Source: Anodontia alba (Eukaryota; Mollusca; Bivalvia; Lucinida; Lucinidae). Taken from it: a DNA stretch of 64,000 nt. The position numbers and the translations under genes were made by a program. The stretch is from contig OZ024821.1 of NCBI GenBank assembly GCA_964016985.1, forward strand, positions 92,122,093-92,186,092, in the 5' to 3' direction. Each line of letters opens with the position of its first letter. The first letter of the stretch is position 1. Below the pieces are notes generated by a model. It did no database searches. It worked only from the letters and a program-made list of their open reading frames with translations, and was not told where the DNA came from. Positions 22,872-33,934 of the stretch are shown in pieces.

Positions 22872-25260
22872 CACATTGAATTATTACGAAAGTAATTACG
22901 GGGATTATCCTAAGACGGCGTCTATTTGTTTGGTTTCATATGTTTTCATTTTTTCACTATTAAACAGACCGCCTTCACGGTTAAACTCTCGTGACCTCTC
23001 GCGTGACTAGTTGCTTCCCAGTTTGGTAGAATGCTGACTAAAACCCTGTACCGCATCTTACCGAAAAAAACAATAGTACAGCCACATATAAACAATCACC
23101 GAGCATAAGGTCGATTTCTTTTTTATCCTACAAATATATATATAATCGGCATGCCTTCATATTTTGAGCGGCCCAAGAAGATCACTCGCCACAGCCTTAA
23201 TAATCCCCTTAGATTCCGCCAGGTATATGCCTGCAGATTACTACAGGTTTTCGTTCTTTCCCATGACTGTTGTTTTATGGAATAGGCTCACTGTAGATAT
23301 TGTATCTCAAGAGATCTTGACTTCTTCAAGAGAGAAGTGAGCAAGATCAATCACTTAAGGCCATAGAAAGTAATAATGTTTTTAATCTGCTTTTAAATCT
23401 CATTCATACTAACACTATCATCTTTCTTCATTCTTCACTATCGCTCTTTTAGCCCTCACTATAATTTTTTTACTTTATATTATCACGCACGCATCCCTGC
23501 GCATAATACTCAGTGATGAGGGTGACGCAGTATCGATAGATAGATAGATAGACTAAAGATGAATATTAGTGGGACAAAACATATAAGTAGGGCAATATTA
23601 TTTTTTGTCGCCCTTTTGGTTCTTCAATCCAAGGACGTAAATAATAATTTTATACGTCTTTGTTCAATCACCCCATTCAGACAGCTTACTTAAAATACTG
23701 TCCATTATACATTCAACGAAGTGTACATCTGGAGGATCGTTATACGAACTTTAGTCCTGCACGTGTGTTTCAGTCTGCTGCTTTAGAATAAACCTTAAAA
23801 ATAAACAGATAGTAGACACAAACCATTGTACTTGCTTTTGAATGATCTTTGATTGAAGTATCGAGGTGGTTCTACCATGCATGTTTCTAACAAGGTTACT
23901 CTGTTTGATTATAGATTAATCCAGTGTGTTGAAATTTAGAAAATACCTTGCAAAGTTTATGATATCGACAGCCTTGTTTCAGAAGCTCAGCAGTGATACC
24001 GACAACCTTAAAAAATTGTTTCAGAAATTTAGCAGTTCCAAGTTTAATGCGGCCGTCAAAGTAACTTACGTTAACAGATGCTCTGGCAAAATGAATGAGT
24101 TGAGATAATATATCCCATATGACGTACTAGTACATGGTAGTACGCCATTAATTTTAGATGTAATTATGCCATTAGCTAGCGATGCATTTTAATCCAAAAA
24201 TGAAGCTTCCGTAAGTCTGATACCAGACTTGTCTGTATTATTTTACAGTGATTATATGGAATTTTTCTCTCGCTTTTTCTTTATTTTACTGATGCGCTTC
24301 TTTTCAAATTACTTTCACTTTCCATAACTACACTTTTCCACTAGCATATTTTCCCGAGCTTACTCGTTTGTTTTTGGTTTTTCATTTTTATTGTAATAAA
24401 ATTGAGCTTAATATCCCTATATTTTAATGGGCCTCACTAATTTTGACTCCAAGAACATAGTTTTACAGCTGTCTCTTTAAAAATATCAGAACTCTCCTTT
24501 ATTTCAAGTAAAAATGAGAACTTCACGATTTTATTTCCAGAACCTCACTATATTTTTTTTTCATTTAGATGGCATGTCTGTGATGCGCAGGCTGATCTGG
24601 GTCTTTGTTCGGATATGTTCTGACTATAGAGATGCTCATATATGTGCATATTGCATAATTTGCAAACATACCTTCCTTTCTTAATTTAAAATTTTCTTCC
24701 AACGAAAGCATTTTTTTTTCTGCGAAAGGAACGCTCCTGTTACAGGATGGAAAAGAATTTTATCGCAAAATTCAATATCAAAACGTCTATTGCGTATACT
24801 GAATATGGTCTCTAAAAATACTTCTTTCCTCTTCTTCGGGAAAATTAATAGAAAACAAATGAAAAAAAAAAAACAAACAAACCAAAAAAAAAAAAAAAAA
24901 AAAAAAAAAAACAGAAAAACACATACATCCTTTGCATCCTTCGGTAAACATTCCTCTCACAACCAATGGACACAAACTTGCACATTGGGCATATACGAGC
25001 CAAACTCCAGATCAGCCTCTGCATCCATACTGTCTGAGTCAGAATGTCCGTTGTCTATTTACAGAATCAAACTATAGATAGTGTCAACGAGACTAAGATA
25101 TTTGTACATTGTCGTAATGATACCTATAAATTGATAGCAAGGGCATAGTGAAGTAAGGCTGGATATAGTGAAATACAACTGAATCTGTGTTACTTAAGTT
25201 CAAGCATTTTACTTTCATCTGTTAGGGATATTTGAATAAACCACTCTTTTCACAGAATAG

Positions 25261-25298
<38 letters not shown>

Positions 25299-25493
25299 TT
25301 AAATTTCCACTAGGTTTAAAGCCCTTAGGGCTGCATACAGGATTAACAAGTATACATGTCTACAAGCACCAGACATGAAGATAAACAATTACATATTTCA
25401 TAGTGGTTATTATCACATATAGCCTAAATTCCCAACATTCAGCATGATATATCTCGCGATGTAGACGGTCTACATGCATGCAAATATGATAAA
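22872..25493. other. Unassigned AT-rich DNA with long A-tracts
   Basis: No host exon or transposon was recognised. Notable simple sequence: (GATA)n near 23534-23552, an A-rich tract at about 24861-24912 and a poly-A run at about 25260-25297. The frame at 23926-24108 has no supporting features. Confidence 0.4.
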
Positions 25494-25496
25494 TCA

Positions 25497-25594
25497 GTTA
25501 TACCATGGTTCTGCGCATGTACGTGCGATAATGCACTCGCTCACGCTCGTGCATTATCGCATCGTACATGCGCACGAACCATGGTATAACTAAG
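25497..25594. repeat. ~98-bp near-perfect palindrome
   Basis: The arm GTTATACCATGGTTCTGCGCA...TGCGATAATGCAC is inverted as GTGCATTATCGCA...TGCGCACGAACCATGGTATAAC, with the loop TCGCTCACGCTC. It has more CG than its surroundings, and only a few arm mismatches. It could be the core of a foldback MITE. Confidence 0.75.
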
Positions 25595-25769
25595 ACTTAA
25601 CCAATGGATGTTCCATTGTCTCTATGTAAATAAAACTAAGGTTAAATCTCAATAACCGAAAATTATACCATAGCTGGACCATGGGATAATTTTCAGATTT
25701 GAAAATTAATCCATGGTTTTATTTATAGATCTCACAGGTGTACTTTAGAATGACTGTCAACTCATCAGT

Positions 25770-26245
25770 GCGCCTTAACCTTTTTCACTCTCTGGGCTAA
25801 TTCCGCAGGCGATGACAAGTTGATATTGTCCCCCCCAAAAAAAACAGGTTTTTGTTTTCCGGGAAAAATAAGAAAAATATTTCAGAATGTTGTATGTTGA
25901 ATTTGTTTCAGCAGACAATTTGAACATTTTCGTATTTTTTCCTAGAAAACAGCATTTTACATTTCATGCAAATTGTCTCCAAATGTCAAATGTTTATTGG
26001 AAAAAAAAACTATCACCAATATGTTGTCAGCTGAAAATGTCCAGAGTGCTAACCATCAATTTTCAGCAGATGACATTTTTTAAATAGTTTTCTTATTTTT
26101 TTCTCAGGTAACTGGATTTGACATTTCATGTACATTGTCTCAACTAGAGACAGTTTGCATGAAATGTCAATTTCTGTTGGCTGAAAAAACTAAGAAAGTA
26201 TCATCAAATATATTGTCTGCTGATATTATCCAGAGAGTGGTAAAG
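25770..26245. repeat. Two adjacent GGGCTAATTCNGCAG-type foldback copies
   Basis: It starts TTTTTCACTCTCTGGGCTAA and ends ATTATCCAGAGAGTGGTAAA, inverted. Inside are repeated TTTCATGCAAATTGTCTCC / TTTGCATGAAATGTC arms and CTTATTTTTTCTCAGGTAAC strings, consistent with one copy inside or beside another. Confidence 0.55.
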
Positions 26246-26701
26246 GTTAGAGGAACTTCAAATTTACTTCTGCACTGAGCACTTTTCTATTTAAAAATGA
26301 CCTTTTTTGTTGAATAAAACACATGAAACCAGACAGTCTGTCTGGAGTATATTATAATGACCAAAGCTACAGATGACCAACCAGATTGCAACAAAGTTTG
26401 ACCAAATTAAGATGCTGGTGTAATTTCTTGTGATTGACAAGATTGCAACCAATCAGATTTTAGCAGTAGTGCCTCAGTTAGTTTAATTCAAAACAGGTGG
26501 GGTGTTTCATCCTTTTTAGTACACAAGGTCAATTGGTACAGCATTTCATCAGACTGCCTGTTACCACTTTACCATAAAAATATATAAAAAAAAAAGAGAA
26601 ATAAAAGTAAAAAAGTAGAAAAAGATATACTAAATAAATAAAAGTATAGTTTTTGTAAGAAAAAAACAAAAACAAAAACAGTCCCATACATTGGTTAAAA
26701 C

Positions 26702-26883
26702 AGATAAACCATGTTATTGTCTCGGTTTTGGGAATACTGTAAATTATATCATAATTTGGTGACCTTTCACTGTCTGACCCAAACTCGGCTCCGCCTCGTT
26801 TGGGGTCAGACAGTGAAAGGTCACCAAACTATGGTATAATTTACAGTATACCCAAAACCTCGACAATAACCATGGTTTATCTA
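26702..26883. repeat. ~180-bp palindrome (foldback element)
   Basis: The left arm runs from AGATAAACCATG through TTGGTGACCTTTCACTGTC to CTGACCCAAACTCGGC. The right arm is its inverse, ending CATGGTTTATCT, with a loop of about ten bases (TCCGCCTCG). Mismatches are few, so the copy is young or kept homogeneous. No coding content. A foldback MITE is likely. Confidence 0.8.
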
Positions 26884-27954
26884 TAACTTAACAGAAAGAC
26901 AATGTGATCATCCTCATGATGTTAGCGTTCTGAGTAGACTCAGATCAGACTGTGCCAACACAGCTTTACTATTTTGCTCCTTTGTAGTCTATCCTGTAAA
27001 ACCAGCCCACTGCAGGCAATTGTCGAATGCAAATGACTGCAACAAAGGTAAAAGGAAAAAAAAAAAAAAGAATTCGAACTGTTGTACTACAAATATTTTA
27101 ATGTTGGACTGTCTTTCAAATATCGTGATTCAAATGTCCAGCCAACTGATTCAGTCAAATATGGTCACTAAGGACCTATAGGTCTTACGAGGTATGGTGT
27201 TTTATCTATATTCGAGCGCTCTTGTAAACGGGAAACCAGTAGATTAAGTTCGGTAACTATTTGTTACAGTTCGGTAAAAACCGCTGAAATGGCGTAAGAG
27301 GCTATTTTTTTTTATTTATTCTGGGTTTTATGCTCGATTGAATTTATAGGCCTGAAGGGTGTATACATTTACGCTGAACAGCTATCCGGTGTTATAAATC
27401 AATGGACGAGAAGGCCTTGTTCCTGTTAAACAAGAATTATCACAGATTCGGTTTCGTTTCGTGGTTCGGCCCGAATCATTTCGACCGGGTCCTACTAATC
27501 ACCCCATGACTTTAGACTATACTGGGGGAGCTCTAGTGATGTTTAAGAAAATTTCACAGAATTTTATCAAGTCTCCCTTAAAATTTTGACTTATCTCAGA
27601 TTTTAGTCCACAGCTTATGGCATGTATGTTTGCATGAAATGTCAAATTCCATTTTCTGGGAAAAAAGGAAGAAAAATATCACCGATTTGTCGCCCGATTT
27701 AGTTCAGACATGCAGAGAGTGGTAAAGATTAAATGAATGAGAACCTTCTCATAACACTACTTGCTTGAAGGTGAATGTCACCTTAAAGTTTTTAAAAATT
27801 AGTACAAGATTGTGTTCCGCTCATAATTGTCATATATAAAGTGATTTTGCACAACTATACCCCACAACAAGTGATATTTGCATGAAAAACTTCATCCCTG
27901 CCTTAAGGCCAAGGAAATAAAACTTGTAAAAATTGCCTTTCATATCATCTTCAT
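26884..27954. other. Unassigned DNA with one foldback fragment
   Basis: Apart from 27570-27730, which holds the CATGAAATGTCAAATTCC / AGAGAGTGGTAAAG portion of the GGGCTAATTCAGCAG family, no structure was recognised. Confidence 0.35.
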
Positions 27955-28569
27955 CGTCACCATCATCATCATCAAATTTTTGATTAATGTGCAGGTACAG
28001 GGGTCACAGCCACACCAGTGGGCCCCTTCCAGGTAGCTGGCTTGCTGCACGCATGGCAAACCTCACACCAGATCTCCAGGTGTGTCTATCATGAGGGTCG
28101 ATAGCCGAGAGCTTCCAGTCTCTGCAACCCTTCTCTGTCACCCGCTTCCATGTCATTTTGGGCCTCCCAGGTCCACGCTTTCCATCAACCTGTATGACAC
28201 AGGCTGTCTTGACTGCACCATTCAAGCATTGGAGCGTTCCACTTGTCCATACCAGCAGAGCCTTCGTTCCTTCAGGATGAGGTTCAGATCCTCAATGCCA
28301 AGCTGCGCAAGTAGCTCATTGGACCTGATGGTGACAATATCTTGGGGCTTGACATTACAGATCTGTCTGATCATTGCCCTGTCATCCGCTGCAGACGTTG
28401 GAGGTTTGGCTTTGTCACTGGCATGGAGCATTGTGCTCTGCACACAAGAGCTGTACACGCTGCCATGTTTCTTGAAAGAGAGGTGTGGTGAAGAAAGAAC
28501 TGGTAGTAGCTCCTTGAATTTCTTCCAGGCGGTTTTCACCTGTGTTATGGTTGAAAGTTCACGGGTCAC

Positions 28570-29639
28570 ATGACTTATCCAAATACCGGAATACTACTGG
28601 AATACCCGTGAAAAATACAAGAAGGTCTGTGAAAGACACCTACTGAAACCAATAGTGGCTTTAATTAATTAGATATGTCAGCATATGGGAAAAGGGAAAG
28701 TTGTAACCACTTGTAACCACAAATAATTTGCAAATTGTCTTTGAAGTGTTGTCTTTGAAAACAATTTGTCCACATGGTTTGTTCAGGTCGGTGGTGGTAT
28801 AGGACAAATTCGGATGTCTCATGGTTGTACTGACAATGTACCTTCTTTCTTTTCCTGTTTTTTTTTTTTTTTTCTATGTAACTTGTGCACATTCTTTTAT
28901 TTGCTTGGCTTGCTGTTGATTTGTTTTACCCTGTATGAAAGCTGTCCATTATTTCCTGGAGTGCTGGGTGCAAATATTATTTTTCCGCTGCGAAAAGAGC
29001 AAAATAGTACCATTGTGCTTAATTTGCAAGATAGCATTTTGCGCATCAAAGCGGCTATTCATGTTTCTAAGTCCTGCAGAACTTATTTAGTAATCCCTGT
29101 GTAGATTCTCATGGGTCTGCTCAGATACTCCACCGGGTGATGACACACAATTCTGGGACATTCTCATTTCCAGTATAAATTACAAAAGAAATGCAACAGT
29201 CACATTCCCTTGCCCCGCATGAAGAAAACTGCATGCTGGTAACGGTAACGTCACGAGAAATCCTGGCGGAAACTGCTTAGAGAGAAAAAACACACATTCG
29301 TTAAATTTTAGAGCATTTTTTCGTCAGAAATACATATGAAACGGGCATGTATTAAAATTAGAACCTGAGTATTGGGGCAGATAGGCCAATGCAAACTGTA
29401 GACTCAGATCAGATGCCGCAGAAAAAGAGGGAATGAAACTAGTTAGGGGAACAGGGAACATGGAAGTTTGGAAAACTCTTTTAGGACAATAAGATGTATG
29501 ACCAGTGAAGACTCAGATCATCTTCCAATGCAAGGGCAGTCAGATTTTGCCATTTGTAGTGACAAACAGGCATGTAAACTCCATTTCTTGGAGAGATTAC
29601 AAACCTCTGGTTTATTACATCACAGTTTCAGTGAAGGTT
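28570..29639. other. 1.06-kb segment between two halves of the LINE
   Basis: The reverse-transcriptase homology stops near 29640 and resumes at 28569 just upstream of VKTAWKKFKE. The intervening DNA has no LINE motifs, a T-tract at 28857-28874 and a GC-richer patch (GGTAACGTCACGAG...GGCGGAAACTGC) near 29245-29275. No inverted ends or target duplication were found, so insertion and rearrangement are both possible. Confidence 0.45.
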
Positions 29640-30138
29640 TAAATGCGTTTAAGCCCACTGCATTTCTGGTGCACCCAGTGCTTGCAGTCGTTGCAGAAGA
29701 TGCTGTTGCTACCCACTCCAGACCTGTACTACAGATCGTGATCTTTGTCTTTCCTGCATTTACTCTCAGCCTTCTCCACCATTGCTTCTCTCCTTCTGAC
29801 ATGTTCCTCAAGAGATTCAACAATGATAACAAGGTCATTGGCATAGAGGTCCTCCCAGGGGACCTCAGAGTGGAACTGTCATGACAAGGCTTCAAGCACA
29901 ATGATGAAGAGCAGTAGGCTGAGTTTTGAGCCTTCACTGTGAACACATAACTTTCACTTCAAAATCTTCACTGTACCCCTCACCAACATGGACACGGCCC
30001 TGGGCATAAGCATACATCTCCTAGACCAGTCGCACAATCTACTCCTCCACACCAAGTTTTCTCAGTGCCCACCAGATGACCTTCCGAGGCCTTCTCCAGG
30101 TTTACGAAAGCCATGTAGAGTCTCTTATTGGCAGCTAG

Positions 30139-30448
30139 CAGTGCTTGCACTAACTGTCAAAATCAGGAAGTCCCAGGACTTCCCAGCTCCAATATCTGGA
30201 AGTCCTGGTGATCAAATTTTTTCATTCACTTTCAGAAATTGAACCTCAATATTCTTAAACTCTCATTTATGGAGTAAAGCTGCCATTGTTAAGCTAAATA
30301 ACACATATAATCATTCTAAATTTTTGTTAGAAATGACTAAATATCTTTAAAAGTTGGGAGTCCCAGGCTTCCTGGCATTAAGTTTTGGAAGTCCCAGGGC
30401 AATGTTTGGGAGTCTCTGACTCCCAGACTTCCCTTAATGCAAGCACTG
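30139..30448. mobile_element. 310-bp CAGTGCTTGCA MITE inserted in the LINE
   Basis: The ends CAGTGCTTGCA and TGCAAGCACTG are perfect 11-bp inverted repeats. AGCTAG flanks both sides (30133-30138 and 30449-30454). On the minus strand, removing the element and one AGCTAG restores the continuous LINE frame ...QERYLA-ANKRLYMAF..., so the 6-bp duplication is well supported. CAGTG ends resemble hAT elements, whose usual target duplication is 8 bp, so the superfamily is open. Interior strings AAGTCCCAGGACTTCCCAG and GGAAGTCCCAGGG are semi-repetitive. A shorter relative is at 31906-32102. Confidence 0.85.
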
Positions 30449-30999
30449 AGCTAGATACCTCTCTTGCAGCTGCCTGACAACAAAGATTGCGTCTGTTGTG
30501 CCTCTGCTTAGGATGAAGCCAAACTGGGAATCGTCAGTTGACACCAACTGTCTGATGAGGCCATTGGCAGTCCTCTCCAGGACATTCATGACCTGCTCTG
30601 TCAGCTTGAGACTGGGGTAATTGCCCCTGTCCAATGCATCCCTCTAACCCTTGTAGAGGCAGACAATGAAACTCTGCTCCCAGTTGGAGGGTCTTGCCAT
30701 CGTGAATGATTGCAGCTGCGAGGTCATGGAATATGGAGACGCCAGTGTCACTGGCTGCTTGTACATGTATCATCTCCATCACTATGCCTGAAGGGGCTGG
30801 TGCTTGGCACACCTTCATCTCCATGGCAATAGATCATGACTGGCTTATAACTTATGATTCATGAAAGGATTTTGAAACTGTTTGATATATCTGTTCCCCA
30901 TAGCCAGGATGTGGCTTTATTATTACTTGTCCACAGAGAATTAAATGGTCAAAATCCATCTGTCCAACTAAAATTTTTTACTTGCCCGAAAATTGACAT

Positions 31000-31110
31000 T
31001 TTTCTTATTTCTCGAAGAAAACATATGTTGTGGGTACACATTAGAAGCACCTCACTCAGGCACTTCTAATGAGTACCCACAGCATGTTTTTTTGAAAAAT
31101 AAGAAAAATA
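31000..31110. repeat. CATATGTTGTGGGTAC foldback (family A)
   Basis: Arms TTTTCTTATTTCTC...AACATATGTTGTGGGTAC and GAGTACCCACAGCATG...AAATAAGAAAAA are inverted around the loop ACCTCACTCAGGC. Family A recurs at 32190, 32703, 34202, 34634, 46241, 59152 and 61974. Confidence 0.75.
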
Positions 31111-31389
31111 TATATCTCATAATTTGAATACTCTTCTTAGCTAAATCTGTGAAGTCCTTGTCCGAGGACTAGAATATTCTTACTTGTCCTAAGGAATTGT
31201 GGCAACTTAGACAAGTCAGGCATGGTATTTCCACAGCCCTGCCCATAGCAAGAACATGTGTCACATGGAAAACCTAAGTCGTACCAGTCTTGAAAGTCAA
31301 GATCATGAATTTTGTATAAATGGCCTGTTTGACTCTACAGCAGTTGTTTGTTTGTGGCTTAGAAATAGGTGATGCATGAAGTGATTTAA

Positions 31390-31595
31390 TCCTTGCCTTG
31401 CTGAATAAATTAAGATGCCACGCCCACTTCTAATTTACAGCCAATCAGATTACGTGATCTGGATTTGTGATAGAAAATTCACATATTTAATGACAAACAG
31501 TGCAGATCCAGATCAGTTGGCTTCTTCAGAACAAAACTGATCTGGATCTACACTGTTTGTTAAGACAGGGCATGTCGTGTTCTGCAAGAGAAGGA
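31390..31595. mobile_element. TTAA-targeting MITE (TTAACCCTTGTCCTGC family)
   Basis: TTAA at 31386-31389 and 31596-31599 flank TCCTTGCCTTGCTGAATAAA...TCTGCAAGAGAAGGA. It contains AGCCAATCAGATTACGTGATC and the hairpin near 31494-31560 with outer stem ACAAACAGTGCAGATCC. Confidence 0.75.
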
Positions 31596-31664
31596 TTAAT
31601 TAAAAATAATTTGACAGAACTGTATTTCTCAAGAAGATCCTGTGTCATATGCAGGACCAAGCTC

Positions 31665-31900
31665 CCTGCTTTAACGCTTAGCACTTTAGGTAAAATTTTC
31701 AGCAGACTACATATTGAAATATTTTTCTTATTTTTTCCCAGAAAAATGGATTTGTTATTTCATGCAAATTGTCTATTTTCAGCAGATGACATATTGAAAT
31801 ATTTTCCTTATTTTTCCCAGAAAACAGGATTGGACATTTCCATTGGATACAATTCTCTTGAAATGTCAAATCCTGTTTTCTGGAAAAAAATATCATCAGT
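31665..31900. repeat. GGGCTAATTCAGCAG-family foldback, degenerate
   Basis: Two direct copies of AGCAGANNACATATTGAAAT precede CTTATTTTTCCCAGAAAA, then TGCAAATTGTC and GAAATGTCAAATCCTGTTTTCTGG inverted. Confidence 0.5.
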
Positions 31901-31905
31901 TTCAG

Positions 31906-32102
31906 CAGTGCTTGCATTAAGGGAAGTCTGCGAGTCAGAGACTCCCAAAAATTGCCCTGGGACTTCCAAAAATCAGTGCCAGAAGTCTGGGACTCCCAAC
32001 TTTTAAAGATATTTAGTCATTTATAACAAACATTTTGAATGAATCTATGTCTTACTTAGCTTAAGAATGGCGGTTTTACTCCATTTGATTTTGACAGCAC
32101 TG
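31906..32102. mobile_element. CAGTGCTTGCA MITE, shorter copy
   Basis: It begins CAGTGCTTGCATTAAGGG and ends TTTTGACAGCACTG. It is the reverse orientation of the 30139-30448 element, with an internal deletion and loss of about ten bases next to the right end. Flanks AGTTTCAG and AGTTTGTA share five bases, so no clean target duplication is claimed. Confidence 0.65.
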
Positions 32103-32189
32103 AGTTTGTATGACAATACTGTACTGAATAAGAAGATCTATATCACCTACATGCAACACCTGGTTCCTAGACTTGCAGGTCAATGTCAC

Positions 32190-32302
32190 ATTGTCTCCAG
32201 GAAAACATATGTTGTGGGTACTCATTAGAAGCGCCTTTGCCAAGGCACTTCTAATTAGTACCACAACATATGTTTTCATGAAGAAATAAGAAAAATATTT
32301 AC
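32190..32302. repeat. Foldback family A copy
   Basis: AAAACATATGTTGTGGGTAC...GAAGCGCC and GGCACTTCTAATTAGTACC...ACATATGTTTTCATG are inverted arms. It is followed by the family's GGATACCCTCC segment. Confidence 0.75.
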
Positions 32303-32334
32303 CGGATACCCTCCCTAATCTAGACCTACGACTT

Positions 32335-32555
32335 TTACCACTCTCTGGGCTACATGTAATTCAGCAGATGACAAATTGGTGATATTTTTCTTATATTTTC
32401 CAGAAAATGGGATTTGCCATTTCTTGCATATTGTCTTCATTGGAGTCAATTTGTATGAAATGTCTTACCCTTTTTCTGGGAAAAATTAAAAAAAAAACTT
32501 TCAAAATGTCCTATGCTGAAAATTTTACCCAGAGTGCTAAGCGTTAACTCCACTA
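32335..32555. repeat. GGGCTAATTCAGCAG-family foldback copy
   Basis: It starts CCACTCTCTGGGCTAC and ends ATTTTACCCAGAGTGCTAAG, inverted. The inside contains TGGTGATATTTTTCTTAT and opposed TTGCATATTGTC / TTTGTATGAAATGTC arms. Confidence 0.6.
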
Positions 32556-32702
32556 CTGTCTAAAGGATAACATGGCTCCTGACATGAAGATCAAAGATCC
32601 AAGGTCACACACACAATTTGTACTAAAAGCCAGAAAACTTGTATGGTTTGTAGCCAGTTCCATAGCTCTAGTTAAGGCACTTTTTTCAATCCAAAAGTGT
32701 TG

Positions 32703-32820
32703 ATATTTTTCTTATTTTTCCACGAAAACATATGTTGTGGGTACTCATTAGAAGCGCCTCGCTGAGGCACTTCTAATGAGTACCCACAACATATGTTTTC
32801 GTGGAGAAGTAAGAAAAATA
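32703..32820. repeat. Foldback family A copy, intact
   Basis: A nearly perfect palindrome: TATTTTTCTTATTTTTCCACG...CATTAGAAGCGCC, short loop TCGCTGA, then GGCACTTCTAATG...GTGGAGAAGTAAGAAAAATA. Confidence 0.8.
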
Positions 32821-32950
32821 TTAACCTGATACCCACTCTTATCTAGGCCTATGCAAGTTCATATAACCTCTATGATGGACAAAGGAATTTCGAAATTTTT
32901 TGTCAGAACTATTACCATAATAACCCTATTTATTGGGACAGATAGGCCTT

Positions 32951-33019
32951 TGCAAACAGTGTAGACCCAGATCAGATGCTGCAGAATGCAGGTTCTGATC
33001 AGGGTCTACATTGTTTGCT
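32951..33019. repeat. Stand-alone GCAAACAGTGTAGA hairpin
   Basis: Outer stem GCAAACAGTGTAGACCC / GGGTCTACATTGTTTGC encloses GATCAGATGCTGCA and TGCAGGTTCTGATC. No MITE ends were found around it. Confidence 0.7.
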
Positions 33020-33125
33020 ATACATACTGCAATATTTTAGACTCCTCAAGAAGTAGTAGAATGGACTACATGTATTTCAAATTTTAGGACAAGTATGGTA
33101 AGTCATGTTTTGGACTTGGAAATAG

Positions 33126-33395
33126 TTGAAATATCTGAAGGAAAACAAGAGACAGAAAAAGTTGAAATATCTGACTCAAAACAAAAGACAGAAAAAGTTG
33201 AAATATCTGACTCAAAACAAAAGACAGAAAAAGTTGAAATATCTGACTCAAAACAAAAGACAGAAAAAGCTGAAATATTTGACTCAAAACAAAAGACAGA
33301 AAAAGTTGAAATATCTGACTCAAAACAAAAGACAGAAAAAGTTGAAGTATCTGACTCAAAACAAAAGACAGAAAAAGTTGAAATATCTGACTAAA
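33126..33395. repeat. 36-bp minisatellite, ~7.5 copies
   Basis: The unit GTTGAAATATCTGACTCAAA plus ACAAAAGACAGAAAAA repeats seven to eight times with few changes, then trails off to about 33500 with diverged GTTGAAATATCTG units. Because 36 is a multiple of three, frames stay open on both strands, giving a 12-residue VEISDSKQKTEK repeat. I do not treat this as a gene: no splice or start context supports it. Confidence 0.9.
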
Positions 33396-33658
33396 AAGAC
33401 ATAAATAATTGAAGTACCTGACAAAACGACAGATGGAAATAGTTGAAATATCTGAGACAAACAAGAGACATAAATTGTTGAAATATCTGTCATAAAACAA
33501 GAGACTGAAGTGTGTCTTCTATAATAGTCTAACATGGAGTGTTTACGTATACAGCTCTCCTGAGGAGATAATTTGCATGAAATGTCAAGCTGTATTTTCT
33601 GAAAAAAAAAAAAAAAGAAATATTTTGAAATGTCTACTAATTATGTTGAGCATGTTAA

Positions 33659-33894
33659 CCCTTAAGATGCCAAGAAAAACCATCTGAAAATGTTATCTGT
33701 TTATGTTGTCTGCTGCATCTTCTTGCAAACTTTTCAAACATACTGTTTGCATATAGGCAAACAGTATGGACCCAGATCAGACTGCTATTAGAGGAGCAGT
33801 CTGATCTGGGTCCACACTGTTTGCAACAATGACTTTTAAAGTAACCGGCAGAAGACAAAGCGGACGACAATTGTTGTTTTTGGCATCTTAAGGG
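33659..33894. mobile_element. TTAA MITE (TTAACCCTTAAGATGCC family)
   Basis: TTAA at 33655-33658 and 33895-33898 flank CCCTTAAGATGCCAAGAAAA...TTTTTGGCATCTTAAGGG. The inside holds the hairpin at 33757-33824 with outer stem GCAAACAGTATGGACCC and inner stem GATCAGACTGCT / AGCAGTCTGATC. The ends differ from the TTAACCCTTGTCC family, but the hairpin module is shared. Confidence 0.75.
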
Positions 33895-33934
33895 TTAAAG
33901 CGTCATCTAGCATATTGCTATTGTTTTTAATTAA

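Larger units (their letters stand above)
27955..30835 (-). pseudogene. Decayed non-LTR retrotransposon reverse transcriptase
   Basis: Minus-strand fragments in order match one LINE reverse transcriptase: APAPSGIVMEMI and DDSQFGFILSRGTTDAIF (30824-30440), LAANKRLYMAFVNLEKA (about 30138-30085), the palm segment with LYANDL in place of YADD (about 29850), LRVNAGKTKITICSTGLEW (about 29760), then VKTAWKKFKELLPVLSS, ICNVKPQDIVTIRSNELL, LCWYGQVERSNA (28569-28222) and KRGPGRPKMTW to the C terminus (28225-28004). Several frameshifts, an Asp-to-Asn change in the catalytic motif, a MITE insertion (30139-30448) and a 1.06 kb interruption (28570-29639) show it is dead. The 5' half is missing. A (GAT)n tract near 27950-27976 is the probable 3' tail. 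The clade (RTE-like or jockey-like) is not decided. Confidence 0.85.

Noticed and set aside
24787..25077. Lys-rich frame across 24861-24912
   Set aside because: It is produced by an A-tract.
33084..33500. Long repetitive frames on both strands (VEISDSKQKTEK and the FQLFLSFVLSQI type)
   Set aside because: They follow a 36-bp minisatellite whose period is a multiple of three. There is no start or splice context or non-repeat coding sequence.
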